The translations under genes and the position numbers were made by a program. The notes below the pieces were generated by a model. It did no database searches and was not told the origin of the DNA. It worked only from the letters and a program-made list of their open reading frames with translations. A DNA stretch of 64,000 bases from Actinomycetes bacterium (lineage in GTDB: Bacteria; Actinomycetota; Acidimicrobiia; Acidimicrobiales; Acidimicrobiaceae), in NCBI GenBank assembly GCA_021786375.1, contig JAJYNL010000015.1:1-64000 (forward strand), given 5' to 3'. This document shows, piece after piece, positions 36,297-45,210 of this stretch. Numbering within the stretch: position 1 is the first letter of the stretch; each line of letters begins with the position of its first letter.

Positions 36297-36412
36297 GCCC
36301 GCTCGCGCCTGCTTGGCCGAACGGGCACAGTTACCCCAAGGTGCGGCGTGAGTCGCCCCACCCCCACCGAGTCCGCGGGCGGCAGGCCCCTTTTAACCGC
36401 CTGGAGGCCGGC

Positions 36413-37852
36413 ATGAGTTCAGATACCCGTAGCGAGGATGCATCGCAAATGGAAAGAATGAGTGGTCTTGACGCCGGCTTCTACTACTTCGACTCTCCCG
36501 GCATGCACTTGCACATAGGGGCCATCCTGATCTTTGCCAAGTCCGGCCTGGCTGGACGTGATCCGCTTGAGGCGACCAGGGAACGGATCGAGGCTCGAAT
36601 CGGCCGGATGGAGCGCTTCATGCAACGGGTGGTCGAGGTGCCGTTCGGCCTGGCTGAGCCCTACTGGGTCGACGACGCCGGCTTCGATCTCGACCGCCAC
36701 CTGCACCTTCACGGATCCGAGCACCCCGTGTCGGTTAAGGAGCTGGTGGAGATGGCTGGCGCGACCATCTCGGTGCCGTTGGACAAGGCCCGGGCCCTTT
36801 GGGAGATAACCGTAGTACCCGATGTGCAAGGGGATCGCTTTGCGCTTCTGGCCAAGATCCATCACGTCCTGCTCGACGGGGTGCTCGGCATCGAGGTTCT
36901 CGCACAGCTGTTCGACGTAAGCCCGGAAGCCGCGGGAGGCGAGTCTCCTGCCGCCCCGGTGGTGGAATCGACACCCCAGGCGGGCCTGGGAGATTTTCTT
37001 CGCGAGGTGGCCGACTCGGTCATGGACAAGGTGAGGGAGGCTCCGGTCGACTTCGCCCGGCTTGCGGCCCTGGCTAAGGACTGGGTGCGGTTTTCGCTGG
37101 AGGACTCGGACGCAAAGGGGCTGAAGCCCTTGTTCGGCGCGCCACGCACGCCAATAAACGGCAACCTGGGCACGGAGCGCAGCACCGCCGTCTTGCAGGT
37201 GCCCCTTGATGAGGTGGAGTCGATTGCCGCCCGAGCCGGGGTTCGAATGAATGACGTCGTCCTATGGACCGTTTCCACCGGGCTGGCGAGGTATCTCCAG
37301 GCCAGGGGGTGGGAGGGCGGAAAGGACCTGGTGGCGATGATGCCGATGGCGCACTCGCAGCGGCGCCAAGGCGCGGGGTCGAACCAGGTGACGGCTTTGT
37401 TCGTCTCCCTCTACAACACTGTCCCCGATGCACTGGGGCGCCTTTCGGCGATAGCGGGCGCGACCGCGGCCGCCAAGCGCTTCCACCGTGAGGCTGAGTT
37501 GGCGGATTTTGTGGAGATGACCAAATACGTTCCGCCGGTGTTCACGTGGGCATTCTCCCGGGTGCTTCACGAGGTCAAGGCATTTGAGGTGCTGCCGCCC
37601 GCCTTCAATCTTCTTGTGACGACGGTTCGCGGCATCGATTTCCCGCTCTACTTCTCGGGCTCGGAACTTCTGGAAGTGATTCCCTTCGGCCCTCTTGCAG
37701 AGTCGGCGGGTTTGAACGTTACCGCGCTTAGCTACAACGGGACGCTTGAGATCGGACTGGTCGGGGAGGCGAGGCTGGTTCCGGGGCTGGCCGCGCTTCC
37801 GGGATTGTTCGAGGCGGCGCTTGCTGAATTGAGTGCCGCGCTTCCCCGCTGA
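36413..37852 (+). CDS. Wax ester synthase / diacylglycerol acyltransferase (WS/DGAT)
   Basis: 479 residues. The catalytic motif KIHHVLLDG (HHxxxDG) lies near residue 155, and MSGLDAGFYYFD at the N-terminus and the RTPINGNLG segment are standard WS/DGAT signatures. It esterifies acyl-CoA with fatty alcohols or diacylglycerol for storage lipid. ATG 36413 has GGAGG five bases upstream. Such genes are common in actinobacteria. The acyl-CoA synthetase at 32654 could supply its substrate, though it is not in the same operon. Confidence 0.92.
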   Translation: MSSDTRSEDASQMERMSGLDAGFYYFDSPGMHLHIGAILIFAKSGLAGRDPLEATRERIEARIGRMERFMQRVVEVPFGLAEPYWVDDAGFDLDRHLHLHGSEHPVSVKELVEMAGATISVPLDKARALWEITVVPDVQGDRFALLAKIHHVLLDGVLGIEVLAQLFDVSPEAAGGESPAAPVVESTPQAGLGDFLREVADSVMDKVREAPVDFARLAALAKDWVRFSLEDSDAKGLKPLFGAPRTPINGNLGTERSTAVLQVPLDEVESIAARAGVRMNDVVLWTVSTGLARYLQARGWEGGKDLVAMMPMAHSQRRQGAGSNQVTALFVSLYNTVPDALGRLSAIAGATAAAKRFHREAELADFVEMTKYVPPVFTWAFSRVLHEVKAFEVLPPAFNLLVTTVRGIDFPLYFSGSELLEVIPFGPLAESAGLNVTALSYNGTLEIGLVGEARLVPGLAALPGLFEAALAELSAALPR

Positions 37853-37858
37853 AGTGCG

Positions 37859-37906
37859 GGAGCGCAGCATCGGTTTGGGTGGATGCTGATCGGAGCGCGG
37901 CATCGG
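37859..37906 (+). repeat. Imperfect direct repeat upstream of tRNA-Gly
   Basis: GGAGCGCAGCATCGG (37859-37873) recurs as GGAGCGCGGCATCGG (37892-37906), 14 of 15 identical and 33 bases apart. An inverted pair CAGCATC/GATGCTG (37865-37871, 37882-37888) overlaps it. It may be the end of the WS/DGAT mRNA or a site affecting the tRNA promoter. Confidence 0.4.
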
Positions 37907-37910
37907 CCCT

Positions 37911-37916
37911 TATAAT
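37911..37916 (+). promoter_or_regulatory. -10 box of the tRNA-Gly promoter
   Basis: A perfect TATAAT ending 13 bases before the mature tRNA, giving a short 5' leader. No clear -35 hexamer at the usual distance. Confidence 0.6.
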
Positions 37917-37929
37917 GGACTTCGCAAAC

Positions 37930-38005
37930 GCGGACGTGGCTCAGCTGGTAGAGCATCACCTTGCCAAGGTGAGGGTCGCGGGTTCGAATCCCGTCGTCCG
38001 CTCCA
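37930..38005 (+). tRNA. tRNA-Gly (anticodon GCC), CCA encoded
   Basis: 76 bases fold as a tRNA: acceptor GCGGACG / CGTCCGC, D stem GCTC/GAGC, anticodon stem TCACC/GGTGA around loop TTGCCAA (anticodon GCC, read as glycine), T arm GCGGG-TTCGAAT-CCCGT, discriminator T and a genomic CCA at 38003-38005. Own promoter upstream and terminator downstream, so it is a single-gene unit. I saw no integrase gene or repeated tRNA 3' end nearby. Confidence 0.96.
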
Positions 38006-38027
38006 ATGGTTACATACAAAACTGACG

Positions 38028-38086
38028 AGGTCGCACCTACAAAAGTGCATCACCAGAATGCACCATCGGTGTGACCTTCGTGTTTT
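38028..38086 (+). terminator. Terminator of tRNA-Gly, nested stem-loops
   Basis: Outer stem AGGTCGCACC (38028-38037) with GGTGTGACCT (38068-38077), ten pairs including one G-T, enclosing an inner stem GTGCAT (38045-38050) with ATGCAC (38058-38063), followed by TTTT at 38083-38086. The downstream bases to 38288 hold no gene. Confidence 0.7.
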
Positions 38087-38288
38087 ATCCGGCTTCGATG
38101 CCGCTAACGGGCTCTTCAGCTTTGAGCGGGGTGGGGTGCCCATTTCCTGACGCGATCCCGCTTTGAGAAGCTCGAACCGGTTCCCTTTTGACTCACGTGC
38201 GAAATGCGGGACTTCGGCTCCGACCGGGGAGGATGGATATCGCGCACGCGAGCGTCAGAGGCTTCGTCATCGGTGGGCCGTTGGCCGC

Positions 38289-39644
38289 TCAGGACTTCCG
38301 CGTGGCCCGCGGCAACTTCTTTCCGCTACCGGCTGCGACCACTTGAAGCCTCCTTGTGAGGGCGTCGATACCGGAGCGCCTGCCGAACAGGAAGCCCTGG
38401 CCCATTGGCACGCCTACGGCGAGCAGGGCATCGCGTTCCCCTTCCCGCTCGACCCCCTCGGCAATCACCTCGGCCCCGGTCTCCAGCCCCAGGGAGACCA
38501 TTGCCCGCGCGAGGCTGCGGCGCACGGGATCGATGTCGATGCCCCGGACCAGCTCGATGTCGAGTTTCATGATGTCGGGAGCGAAGTTGATGACGTGTGC
38601 GAGGTTGGAATAGCCGGTGCCCACGTCATCGAGGGCGAACCTGACCCCGGTTTTGCGCAGGTTCATGATCGATGCGCGCAGTCGAGGATAGCTGTCTATA
38701 GCGTCGTGTTCGGTCAGCTCGATGATCAGCCTGGCCGGGTCACTCGAGGTGATCAGCTCTAGGAGTCGCGGGTCGTCGATGGCATCGGGCCCGAAGTTGA
38801 GCGCCAGCTTCGATGTGGCGGGAAGCCGGGGGAGAAGGGCGATCGCCCGGCGTGCGGCGGCCAGCTCCAGCTCGACACCGAGACCTACCCGGTGCGCCTC
38901 GGCGAACCATAGATCAGGGGAGCGGTACGGGACTGCATGAAATCGGGTCAGAGCTTCCACGCCGGTCAGGTCCCCGCTCTCGAGCATGACGACCGGTTGA
39001 AAGAGGGGCGAGAACTCCTCGTTGTCGATGACGGCACGGATGCGCCGGTCGGCGTCGATCTCGTTGGCCATTCCCGGCCAAGTTACATTGGCGATGAAGC
39101 GAGCCATCTGGCTCGCTCTCGAATCCGCCGGGTTGCCCACTCCCGGAGCGGGTCGGATGGCCTCGTTGCTGGACAGAGAGGCGGCAGCGGCCAGGGAGAT
39201 GGTTGCCGAGACGAAGTCGGCGAGTCCGGTGAGTATCGCGACGTCCTCCTCGGTGAATGCGGAGGGGGCCGAAGAACCCACCTCCAGGACGCCGAGGGGC
39301 GTTCCATGGTCGTGAAGAGGAACGCATACGATCGACCTGAGGCCCAGGGCGATGCTCGCCTCGAGATCGGCCCGGGGATCGTGGAACACGTCGTCGCAGT
39401 GCAGTGTCGAAGAGGAATCGAGTGCTCGTCCTGGCAAGCCGAACCGGCGCTCAACCTTGGATCCAACCGCTGATAACAGACAGCCTGAGCCGCATACGTA
39501 GACGAGGTGGCCGCCGCTCGGAAACTCGAGCGCGGCGCCCTCGGCTCCGGCGATCAGCTCCACGGCTTCGTCGGCTATGCGCTGCATCACGGCTGTCGGG
39601 CTGTTGGGGCCACGGGAACTTGCGTCCACGGATCCGTATACCAT
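38289..39644 (-). CDS. GAF-EAL c-di-GMP phosphodiesterase
   Basis: 451 residues from ATG 39644 (GGGGGA six bases upstream; the longer frame to 39845 is not family-like). A GAF domain (about residues 20-160, with SIVCVPLHDHGTPLGVLEVG) is followed by an EAL domain (about 200-430). The catalytic set looks complete: EALTRF, LNFGPDA, IELTEHD, LDDVGTGYSN, IMKLDIE, IAEGVE and QGFLFGR. There is no GGDEF domain, so it should only degrade c-di-GMP, under control of whatever the GAF domain senses. Phe of DDFGTG is Val here, a tolerated change. Transcribed alone. Confidence 0.9.
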   Translation of the reverse strand: MVYGSVDASSRGPNSPTAVMQRIADEAVELIAGAEGAALEFPSGGHLVYVCGSGCLLSAVGSKVERRFGLPGRALDSSSTLHCDDVFHDPRADLEASIALGLRSIVCVPLHDHGTPLGVLEVGSSAPSAFTEEDVAILTGLADFVSATISLAAAASLSSNEAIRPAPGVGNPADSRASQMARFIANVTWPGMANEIDADRRIRAVIDNEEFSPLFQPVVMLESGDLTGVEALTRFHAVPYRSPDLWFAEAHRVGLGVELELAAARRAIALLPRLPATSKLALNFGPDAIDDPRLLELITSSDPARLIIELTEHDAIDSYPRLRASIMNLRKTGVRFALDDVGTGYSNLAHVINFAPDIMKLDIELVRGIDIDPVRRSLARAMVSLGLETGAEVIAEGVEREGERDALLAVGVPMGQGFLFGRRSGIDALTRRLQVVAAGSGKKLPRATRKS

Positions 39645-39884
39645 CTTCGTTCCCCCGGGATTACAGGTGAAGTATCGGCGGCTCAACGGCCCCGCTTGAT
39701 TCGTTCCGTAAGTGAGGCAGGTTCGCCTCCGGAAGAGGAAGGGGTCCATCGCCCGGAAGGCCCGATGTCCAGCGCCTATTCTTGGGGTGCCCGTGCCGAA
39801 CTCGGCGGGCCTTCCCCCGTGGGACGCGCGCCCGGCGTGCCACAAGGGAGGAGCAAGTCGTGGATCGGGATTGCCGCCGCTGGC

Positions 39885-39890
39885 TACAAT
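39885..39890 (+). promoter_or_regulatory. -10 box of a leaderless promoter for the M20 gene
   Basis: TACAAT followed by exactly six bases and then ATG 39897. No Shine-Dalgarno precedes that ATG. The -35 region is weak. Confidence 0.5.
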
Positions 39891-39896
39891 CTGGCC

Positions 39897-41205
39897 ATGG
39901 GATCACCTTCGCGGACCTCGTCTCCGGCTGCCGCCGCTCTCTCCGGCCTCGAGGGTATACGGGCATGGGTCGAGGATTTCTACCGCGACCTCCACGAGCA
40001 TCCCGAGCTGTCGCATCAGGAGGTTGTGACCGCGGCAAAGGTCGCGGGGCGAGTGGCGGCCTCCGGCGTCTCCGTGCACACCGGGGTGGCAGGTACCGGG
40101 GTGGTGGGCTTGCTCCGGAACGGGGGAGGGGCCCGCCGTGCTTCTGAGGGCGGACATGGACGCCCTGCCGGTGGCTGAGGCCACAGGCTTGAGCTACGCC
40201 AGCGTGCAGCTTGGGACCGATTCGTACGGCAAAGAGGTGCCGGTCATGCACGCTTGCGGGCATGACGTGCATGTCGCATGCCTCCTGGGCGCGGCACACC
40301 TGCTCGCTTCGCATCGGGAGGCTTGGGCCGGGAGCGTGGCCTTCGTGTTCCAGCCGGCCGAAGAGACTGGAGACGGCGCACGCGCGATGGTCGAGAGTGA
40401 CCTGGCGGGGCTTTTGCCACGGATCGATGTCGCGCTCGCCCAGCATGTCCTTGCCGCGCCTGCCGCAGTAGTGGGCACCCACGCCGGCCCGACCCTTTCG
40501 GCGGCGGACAGCTTGCGCATCACGGTCTTTGGTCGCGGCGCGCACGGATCGATGCCCCAGGCATCCGTAGATCCCGTTGTCCTCGCGGCCATGATCGTCA
40601 TTCGGCTGCAGACGGTGGTGGCGCGGGAGACTCGTCCCGGCGAGCCGGTGGTGCTGACCGTGGGGAAGCTGCAGGCGGGCACCAAGAGCAACGTGATCTC
40701 GGACCACGTGGTGATCGAGCTCAACATCCGCACCCACAGTCCCGAGACTCGAAGCGCCGTCCTGGAGGCGATCCATCGGATCGTGGACGGCGAGTGCCAG
40801 GCGTCCGGATCTCCGCGGCCCGCGACCTATGAATTCTTCGACCAATTCCCGCTCACGGACAACGACTTGGATGCGACCAACCGCGTCGCCGAAGCTTTCC
40901 GCGCGTACTTCGGGGAGCGGGCCGTGGCTCTTCCGGCCCAGTCGGCCAGCGAGGATTTCAGTGACATCCCCAATGCGCTCGGCGCTCCCTACTGTTACTG
41001 GGGAATCGGTGGGACCGATCCCGAGCTCTACCGCAAGGCCGAGGAGGCGGGCCGCGTGGCCGAGCAGGTCCCGGTCAACCACTCCGCGCTATTCGCGCCG
41101 GTTATCCAACCCACGTTAGAGACGGGCATCGAGGCCCTGGTGGTCGCTGCGCTGGCCTGGATTGGTGCCCCCGTACCCGGAGCATCAGGCAGGGACCGGG
41201 CTTGA
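39897..41205 (+). pseudogene. M20-family amidohydrolase interrupted by a +1 frameshift
   Basis: The N-terminal part (ATG 39897, FYRDLHEHPELSHQE ... [13 protein letters not shown]) runs out of frame at the G-run 40122-40131. The family sequence resumes one base later ([14 protein letters not shown]) in the frame that ends at 41205. One extra G in GGGGGAGGGG explains it. The rest is intact: [10 protein letters not shown] and [12 protein letters not shown] hold metal ligands, and HGSMPQ and SASEDFS are further family motifs. The whole resembles N-acyl-amino-acid or IAA-amide hydrolases (about 435 residues). It is either a recent null mutation, a sequencing error in the G-run, or ribosomal slippage. 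A shorter protein from GTG 40138 would lack the N-terminal strands. Confidence 0.8.
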
Positions 41206-41207
41206 CC

Positions 41208-41852
41208 ATGGGATTCGAGCTGCAGCTGGTACTCGATCTGGCAGGCACCTTCGTCTTCGGGCTGAACGGAGCGCTCACGGCCATGGAGGCGGAGAACCTC
41301 GATGTCGTCGGAATCGTCGTGCTGGCCGTTATCACCGCCTTGGGCGGGGGAATAATCCGGGATGTGCTGATCGGCTCGTTCCCACCGGCGGCTTTCAGGG
41401 ATTGGCGCTACATGGTGGTCGGCGGTGGCGCCGGCCTGGCTGCCTTCGTGGCCCGGCATCTCTGGGTCCGTGTGCAGCGGTCGATCACGGTTTTCGACGC
41501 TGCGGGCCTGGCCCTGTTCTGCGTCACCGGTACGACTACCGCCTATGCCGCACATCTGGGCGCCTTCCAGTCGGTCATTCTCGGCACCATAACTGGCGTT
41601 GGCGGTGGCACGCTGCGTGACGTGGTGATTAGACGGGTGCCCACCGTCCTTTCCAGCGGACTTTACGCCGTCCCGGCCGCGCTGGGAGCCACCCTGACCG
41701 CCGTGTCGCTGTCCTTTCACTTCTACAGCGGAGCAGTCGCCGCCGCCGCCGCGCTCGTGTGCTTCGCGATACGAATGGTCGGAGTCCACTTCAACCTGAA
41801 CATGCCGGGGTCCGAGCCCGGCGCGACCTGCGCCGGGGCGGATGACGGCTAG
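41208..41852 (+). CDS. YicG/UPF0126-family membrane protein
   Basis: 214 residues, about seven hydrophobic segments forming two homologous halves: GGGIIRDVLIG in the first and GGGTLRDVVIR in the second. The family is related to TRIC channels, and E. coli YicG has been linked to glycine transport. Substrate here unknown. ATG 41208 follows the amidohydrolase stop directly, so the two are probably co-transcribed. TTG 41202 is an alternative start. Confidence 0.85.
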   Translation: MGFELQLVLDLAGTFVFGLNGALTAMEAENLDVVGIVVLAVITALGGGIIRDVLIGSFPPAAFRDWRYMVVGGGAGLAAFVARHLWVRVQRSITVFDAAGLALFCVTGTTTAYAAHLGAFQSVILGTITGVGGGTLRDVVIRRVPTVLSSGLYAVPAALGATLTAVSLSFHFYSGAVAAAAALVCFAIRMVGVHFNLNMPGSEPGATCAGADDG

Positions 41853-42080
41853 CCAAGACCGCCGCTGGTGCGGCCGGGCGCCCTGGTGTCCCGTGGCGAT
41901 TCACCACGACCGCGCCGTTCGCGGCCGCACATCGTTGCCGTCATGGCGAAGCGCCGGCTTGGCGGGCTCCCCGCCCTCCCCGCAATCGCGTTGACGTTAC
42001 GGCCCCGTGGTGCTAGCACTTGGTAGTCGTAATCCGCGCAGGTGCGCAAGGTGACGCGACCGTTCGACGAAGGGACCGTT

Positions 42081-43076
42081 GTGGCGATTGCGCACGGAGA
42101 GGGTGGCTCGCAGGCTTCGGCCGGCCGGAAGGTCGACGGGCCTGCGCTAGCGGTTGAGCATCTGACCAAGCGTTTCGGCAATCGCGCAGCTTATTCGGAT
42201 GTCTCCTTCGAGATCGGCTACGGGGAGGTATTCGGCTTCCTGGGACCCAACGGCGCAGGCAAGACGACCACCGTGCGCACTCTCGGGACCCTCATCGCCC
42301 CGACCTCCGGATCAGCCAGAGTGGCGGGGCTTGCCCTGACCGTTGCCAACGGAGCGGCCATCCGCCGGAGAATCTCGATCATGCCCGAGTCGCCCGGCCT
42401 CTATACCCGCCTCACCGTGGAGGAGAACCTCGAGTGCTTCGCGGGGCTGTACGGGCTGAGCGATGCGCGCGAAAGGATCCGTAGGGCTCTGGGCTCGGTG
42501 AACCTGCTCGAGCGCTCGCAAGACCTTTGCGGAGCGCTATCCAAGGGCCTGCGCCAGAGGGTGGCCCTGGCCCGAGCGCTGCTCAACGACCCCGAGGTTC
42601 TCTTTCTCGACGAGCCGACCTCCGGGCTGGATCCGGTTGCCGCCCGCGAGGTCCACGAACTGATCACCGCGATGCGCTCGCGCGGGGTGACCATCTTCCT
42701 CACCACTCACCGGCTCGAGGAAGCCGAGCGGCTCTGCGACCGGGTGGCGATCCTCAACACCACGCTGCGTATGATCGGCCGCCCGGACGAGCTGCGCACG
42801 GAGCTCTTCGCCAGAACGCTGGAGGTGCGAACCAAGGCGCCTCTTGGCAACCCCGGTGCTCTCTTTGCCGGCTTGTCCGGAGTGAAGAGCTGGTCCGACG
42901 CCGGCGGCGCAGCCTACCGGCTCGAGGTGACCGACCCCGAGGTGGCCGCGCCCGGTGTGACCCGGGCCCTGGTGGCCGCCGGAGCCGATGTCCTCTCCAT
43001 CGCGGAGTCGCGGCATTCCCTGGAGGACGTCTATCTCGAGCTGGTGGGCGAAGAGGAGAAGGCGGGGCGGGCGTGA
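42081..43076 (+). CDS. ABC exporter ATPase (NatA-like)
   Basis: 331 residues. Walker A GPNGAGKTTT, signature LSKGLRQR (Ser-Lys-Gly in place of SGG), Walker B VLFLDEPTSGLDP, and a C-terminal extension. It powers the permease encoded next (GTGA overlap). GTG 42081 has GAAGGGA seven bases upstream, which I prefer over GTG 42042. TTGACG at 41991 with TAGCAC at 42014 (spacing 17) may be the promoter. Substrate unknown: the closest families export sodium, drugs or lipids. Confidence 0.88.
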   Translation: MAIAHGEGGSQASAGRKVDGPALAVEHLTKRFGNRAAYSDVSFEIGYGEVFGFLGPNGAGKTTTVRTLGTLIAPTSGSARVAGLALTVANGAAIRRRISIMPESPGLYTRLTVEENLECFAGLYGLSDARERIRRALGSVNLLERSQDLCGALSKGLRQRVALARALLNDPEVLFLDEPTSGLDPVAAREVHELITAMRSRGVTIFLTTHRLEEAERLCDRVAILNTTLRMIGRPDELRTELFARTLEVRTKAPLGNPGALFAGLSGVKSWSDAGGAAYRLEVTDPEVAAPGVTRALVAAGADVLSIAESRHSLEDVYLELVGEEEKAGRA

Positions 43077-43807
43077 GCCAGAGCTGGACTCGAATTTGGG
43101 CCATGACGAAGAAGGAGCTGCGTGACTACCGGCGGAACCGCTTCGTGGTGTTGACCATGGCCGTGATGCCGCTTGTGTTCACGGTCGCGCCGATGGTCCA
43201 GCTCTTTGCCGTAAAGATCACCACCACGAGTCCCGCCTTCAATGCCCGCATCGGCCTCTCCTTGCTCTATATGCTTATCATCCCGGCTATCGTTCCCTCG
43301 TCCTTGAGCGCTTACTCGGTGGTGGGGGAGCGTGAGCAGGGGACCCTCGAACCGGTGCTCATCACACCGCTCAGCTCCCAGGAGTTCCTCTTCGGGAAGG
43401 CACTGGCTGCCCTCTTGCCCACCATCGCGATCTCCTATGCCGTCTTCGGGATCTTCCTTGCCGCGGCCGCCACATTCGCCCAGCCCGCAGTGGCCACCGC
43501 GATCTTCTCCGGGTCGCACATCTGGATCCAGCTGCTCTTCACCCCCCTGCTGGCCGGATGGTCGATCCTGGTGGGGATAGCCATCTCGACCCGGTCGGCG
43601 GACGTGCGCACCGCCCAGCAGCTGAGCGTGCTGGCAAGCCTTCCGCCGCTGGCGGTGGTGGCCCTGATCACTTTCAATGTCATTCACGCCTCACGAGGAA
43701 TAACCATCGGCCTGGCGGTCGCGCTGCTTGTCATCGACCGCTTCGGGTGGCGGGCGGTGGCGGCGATGTTTGACCGGGAGCGTCTGGTCACCGGCCGCCG
43801 CGGCTAA
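43073..43807 (+). CDS. ABC-2 type exporter permease
   Basis: 244 residues. After a cytoplasmic N-terminus (MTKKELRDYRRNR) come six hydrophobic segments of the ABC-2 membrane fold, with SAYSVVGEREQGTLEPVLITPLSSQEFLFGK as the typical coupling-helix region. GTG 43073 overlaps the ATPase stop. The longer frame extending left to 42527 is antiparallel noise inside the ATPase gene. With the ATPase it makes a two-gene exporter of unknown substrate. Confidence 0.87.
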   Translation: MSQSWTRIWAMTKKELRDYRRNRFVVLTMAVMPLVFTVAPMVQLFAVKITTTSPAFNARIGLSLLYMLIIPAIVPSSLSAYSVVGEREQGTLEPVLITPLSSQEFLFGKALAALLPTIAISYAVFGIFLAAAATFAQPAVATAIFSGSHIWIQLLFTPLLAGWSILVGIAISTRSADVRTAQQLSVLASLPPLAVVALITFNVIHASRGITIGLAVALLVIDRFGWRAVAAMFDRERLVTGRRG

Positions 43808-43860
43808 CTGCTCTGCGGCCCGAGGCTGGGATGGGGAATGGTTTCCTCCCCCATGGACGG

Positions 43861-43889
43861 GTGACATCGCGGTTCGATTGATATATAGT
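43861..43889 (+). promoter_or_regulatory. Leaderless promoter of the arsR-CDF operon
   Basis: GTGACA (43861-43866), 17 bases, TATAGT (43884-43889), then seven bases to GTG 43897. It predicts transcription starting at the GTG. An AT-rich ATATATA stretch over the -10 box may be part of the ArsR operator. Confidence 0.65.
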
Positions 43890-43896
43890 GATCTGC

Positions 43897-44283
43897 GTGG
43901 ATACGCAGGTAACTAGAGAACCTACTTCGGCACAGCTGGAAGTGGCGGTGGAGACCTTCAAGATGCTGGCTGACCAGACCCGGCTAAAGATCGTCTGGGC
44001 ACTGCTTCATGGCGAGCACTCGGTCAACGAGCTGGCGGACCATCTCGGCATGAACCCCGCGGGCGTCTCCCAGCACTTGGCCAAGCTGCGGCTGGCTCGG
44101 CTGGTGACCGTGCGGCGGGAGGGGACCAAGGCCTTTTATGCGGCACAGAGCGCACACGTGCGCAAGCTCGTGGAGCAGGCGCTCTTCCACGCCGAGCACA
44201 TGTCGGGGACCGGAGCCGCTGCCGGGCCCGCGCATCCGGAGGAGGATTCGACCGGGAAGCCCGGCGGGACGGGGAGGATCTGA
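43897..44283 (+). CDS. ArsR/SmtB-family metal-sensing repressor
   Basis: 128 residues. Winged helix: LADQTRLKIVWALLHGEHSVNELA then NPAGVSQHLAKLRLARLV. The last helix carries SxH-x10-H-x2-H (SAHVRKLVEQALFHAEH), the spacing of the alpha-5 zinc site of CzrA/SmtB, with Asp replaced by Ser at the first ligand. It should bind Zn or Co/Ni and release the operator. GTG 43897 is chosen because it sits at the predicted transcription start. GTG 43888 would lie inside the -10 box. Three bases separate it from the CDF gene it probably controls. Confidence 0.88.
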   Translation: MDTQVTREPTSAQLEVAVETFKMLADQTRLKIVWALLHGEHSVNELADHLGMNPAGVSQHLAKLRLARLVTVRREGTKAFYAAQSAHVRKLVEQALFHAEHMSGTGAAAGPAHPEEDSTGKPGGTGRI

Positions 44284-44286
44284 ACC

Positions 44287-45210
44287 ATGCACGTTGCCAC
44301 GCAAGCGCAAAGCCCGGAGCCGTTCGCCGCCACCAGGCGGGGTGACGATCGGGCGGATCGCCGCGAGGCCAACCGGGCTATCGGAGTCTCGGCCATCGGC
44401 CTTGCCGCCACCGGCCTTGCCGAGCTCGCCATCGCGGCTCTGAGCGGATCCGTGGGACTGCTGGGCGACGCAATCCACAATCTCTCCGACGTCAGCACCT
44501 CTTTGGCGGTCTTCGTGGGGCTGCGCCTCTCGAAGCGCCGGCCTTCGGAGACCCATCCTTACGGGTGGGAGCGGGCGGAGGACCTTGCCGGGCTGGCCGT
44601 CGCGCTCGTCATCTGGGCGAGCGCCGCGCTGACTGCGGTGATCAGCGTGCGCAAGCTGCTCGAGCACGGCACCACCAGCCATCTCGGCTTCGGCATCGCC
44701 GCGGCCGCGGTGGGAATCATCGGCAACCAGGTGGTGGCCAGGTACAAGCTGGCCGTGGGAAGAAGGATTCACTCGGCCGCCCTGGTGGCCGATGCGAAGC
44801 ATTCATGGCTCGATGCACTCTCCTCGGCAGGGGCCATGCTGGGGTTGATCGGTGTCGCCTTGGGCCTGCCCTGGGCCGACGGACTGGCCGGACTGGCCAT
44901 GACCCTTTTCGTCTGCCATGTCGGCTTCCAGGTAACCCGCGATTTAGTCCGCCACCTGAGCGACGGCGTCGAGGATGGTCTGCTGCAGGCGGCGAGTGCG
45001 GCCGCGATGGAGGTGGACGGCGTGAAGCATGCCCACGTTCGAGCCCGTTGGATGGGGCGCTCCCTTCTGGTCGAGGTGGATGGGTTTCTCAACGGCGACA
45101 CCACCTTGGCGGGGAGCGGGGCCATCGGCCTTGAGGTGGAACGGGCGGTGGCCGCGGCGGTGCCGGAAGCCCGTTTTGTCGTCTGGTCCGCCCGCGCCTT
45201 GCCCTCTTGA
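44287..45210 (+). CDS. Cation diffusion facilitator metal exporter
   Basis: 307 residues, six membrane helices and a C-terminal cytoplasmic domain. Metal-binding pairs are GDAIHNLSD (helix 2) and ADAKHSWLD (helix 5), the HxxxD type found in Zn/Co/Fe exporters. Second gene of the ArsR operon, three bases after the repressor, the usual arrangement for metal-inducible efflux. Distinct from the CDF at 30239, which has N-terminal histidines and no ArsR partner. Confidence 0.92.
   Translation: MHVATQAQSPEPFAATRRGDDRADRREANRAIGVSAIGLAATGLAELAIAALSGSVGLLGDAIHNLSDVSTSLAVFVGLRLSKRRPSETHPYGWERAEDLAGLAVALVIWASAALTAVISVRKLLEHGTTSHLGFGIAAAAVGIIGNQVVARYKLAVGRRIHSAALVADAKHSWLDALSSAGAMLGLIGVALGLPWADGLAGLAMTLFVCHVGFQVTRDLVRHLSDGVEDGLLQAASAAAMEVDGVKHAHVRARWMGRSLLVEVDGFLNGDTTLAGSGAIGLEVERAVAAAVPEARFVVWSARALPS

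Noticed and set aside
37930-38005. tRNA-Gly as an integration site
   Set aside because: No integrase gene is near and I did not notice a second copy of the tRNA 3' end within the window.
39661-41082. 473-codon minus-strand open frame
   Set aside because: Lies against the M20 amidohydrolase, whose motifs are clear on the plus strand. The minus product is Arg/His-rich noise.
42527-43072. Upstream extension of the ABC-2 permease frame
   Set aside because: It lies inside the ATPase gene in another frame and is Arg/Pro/Gly-rich. The permease starts at the GTGA overlap.
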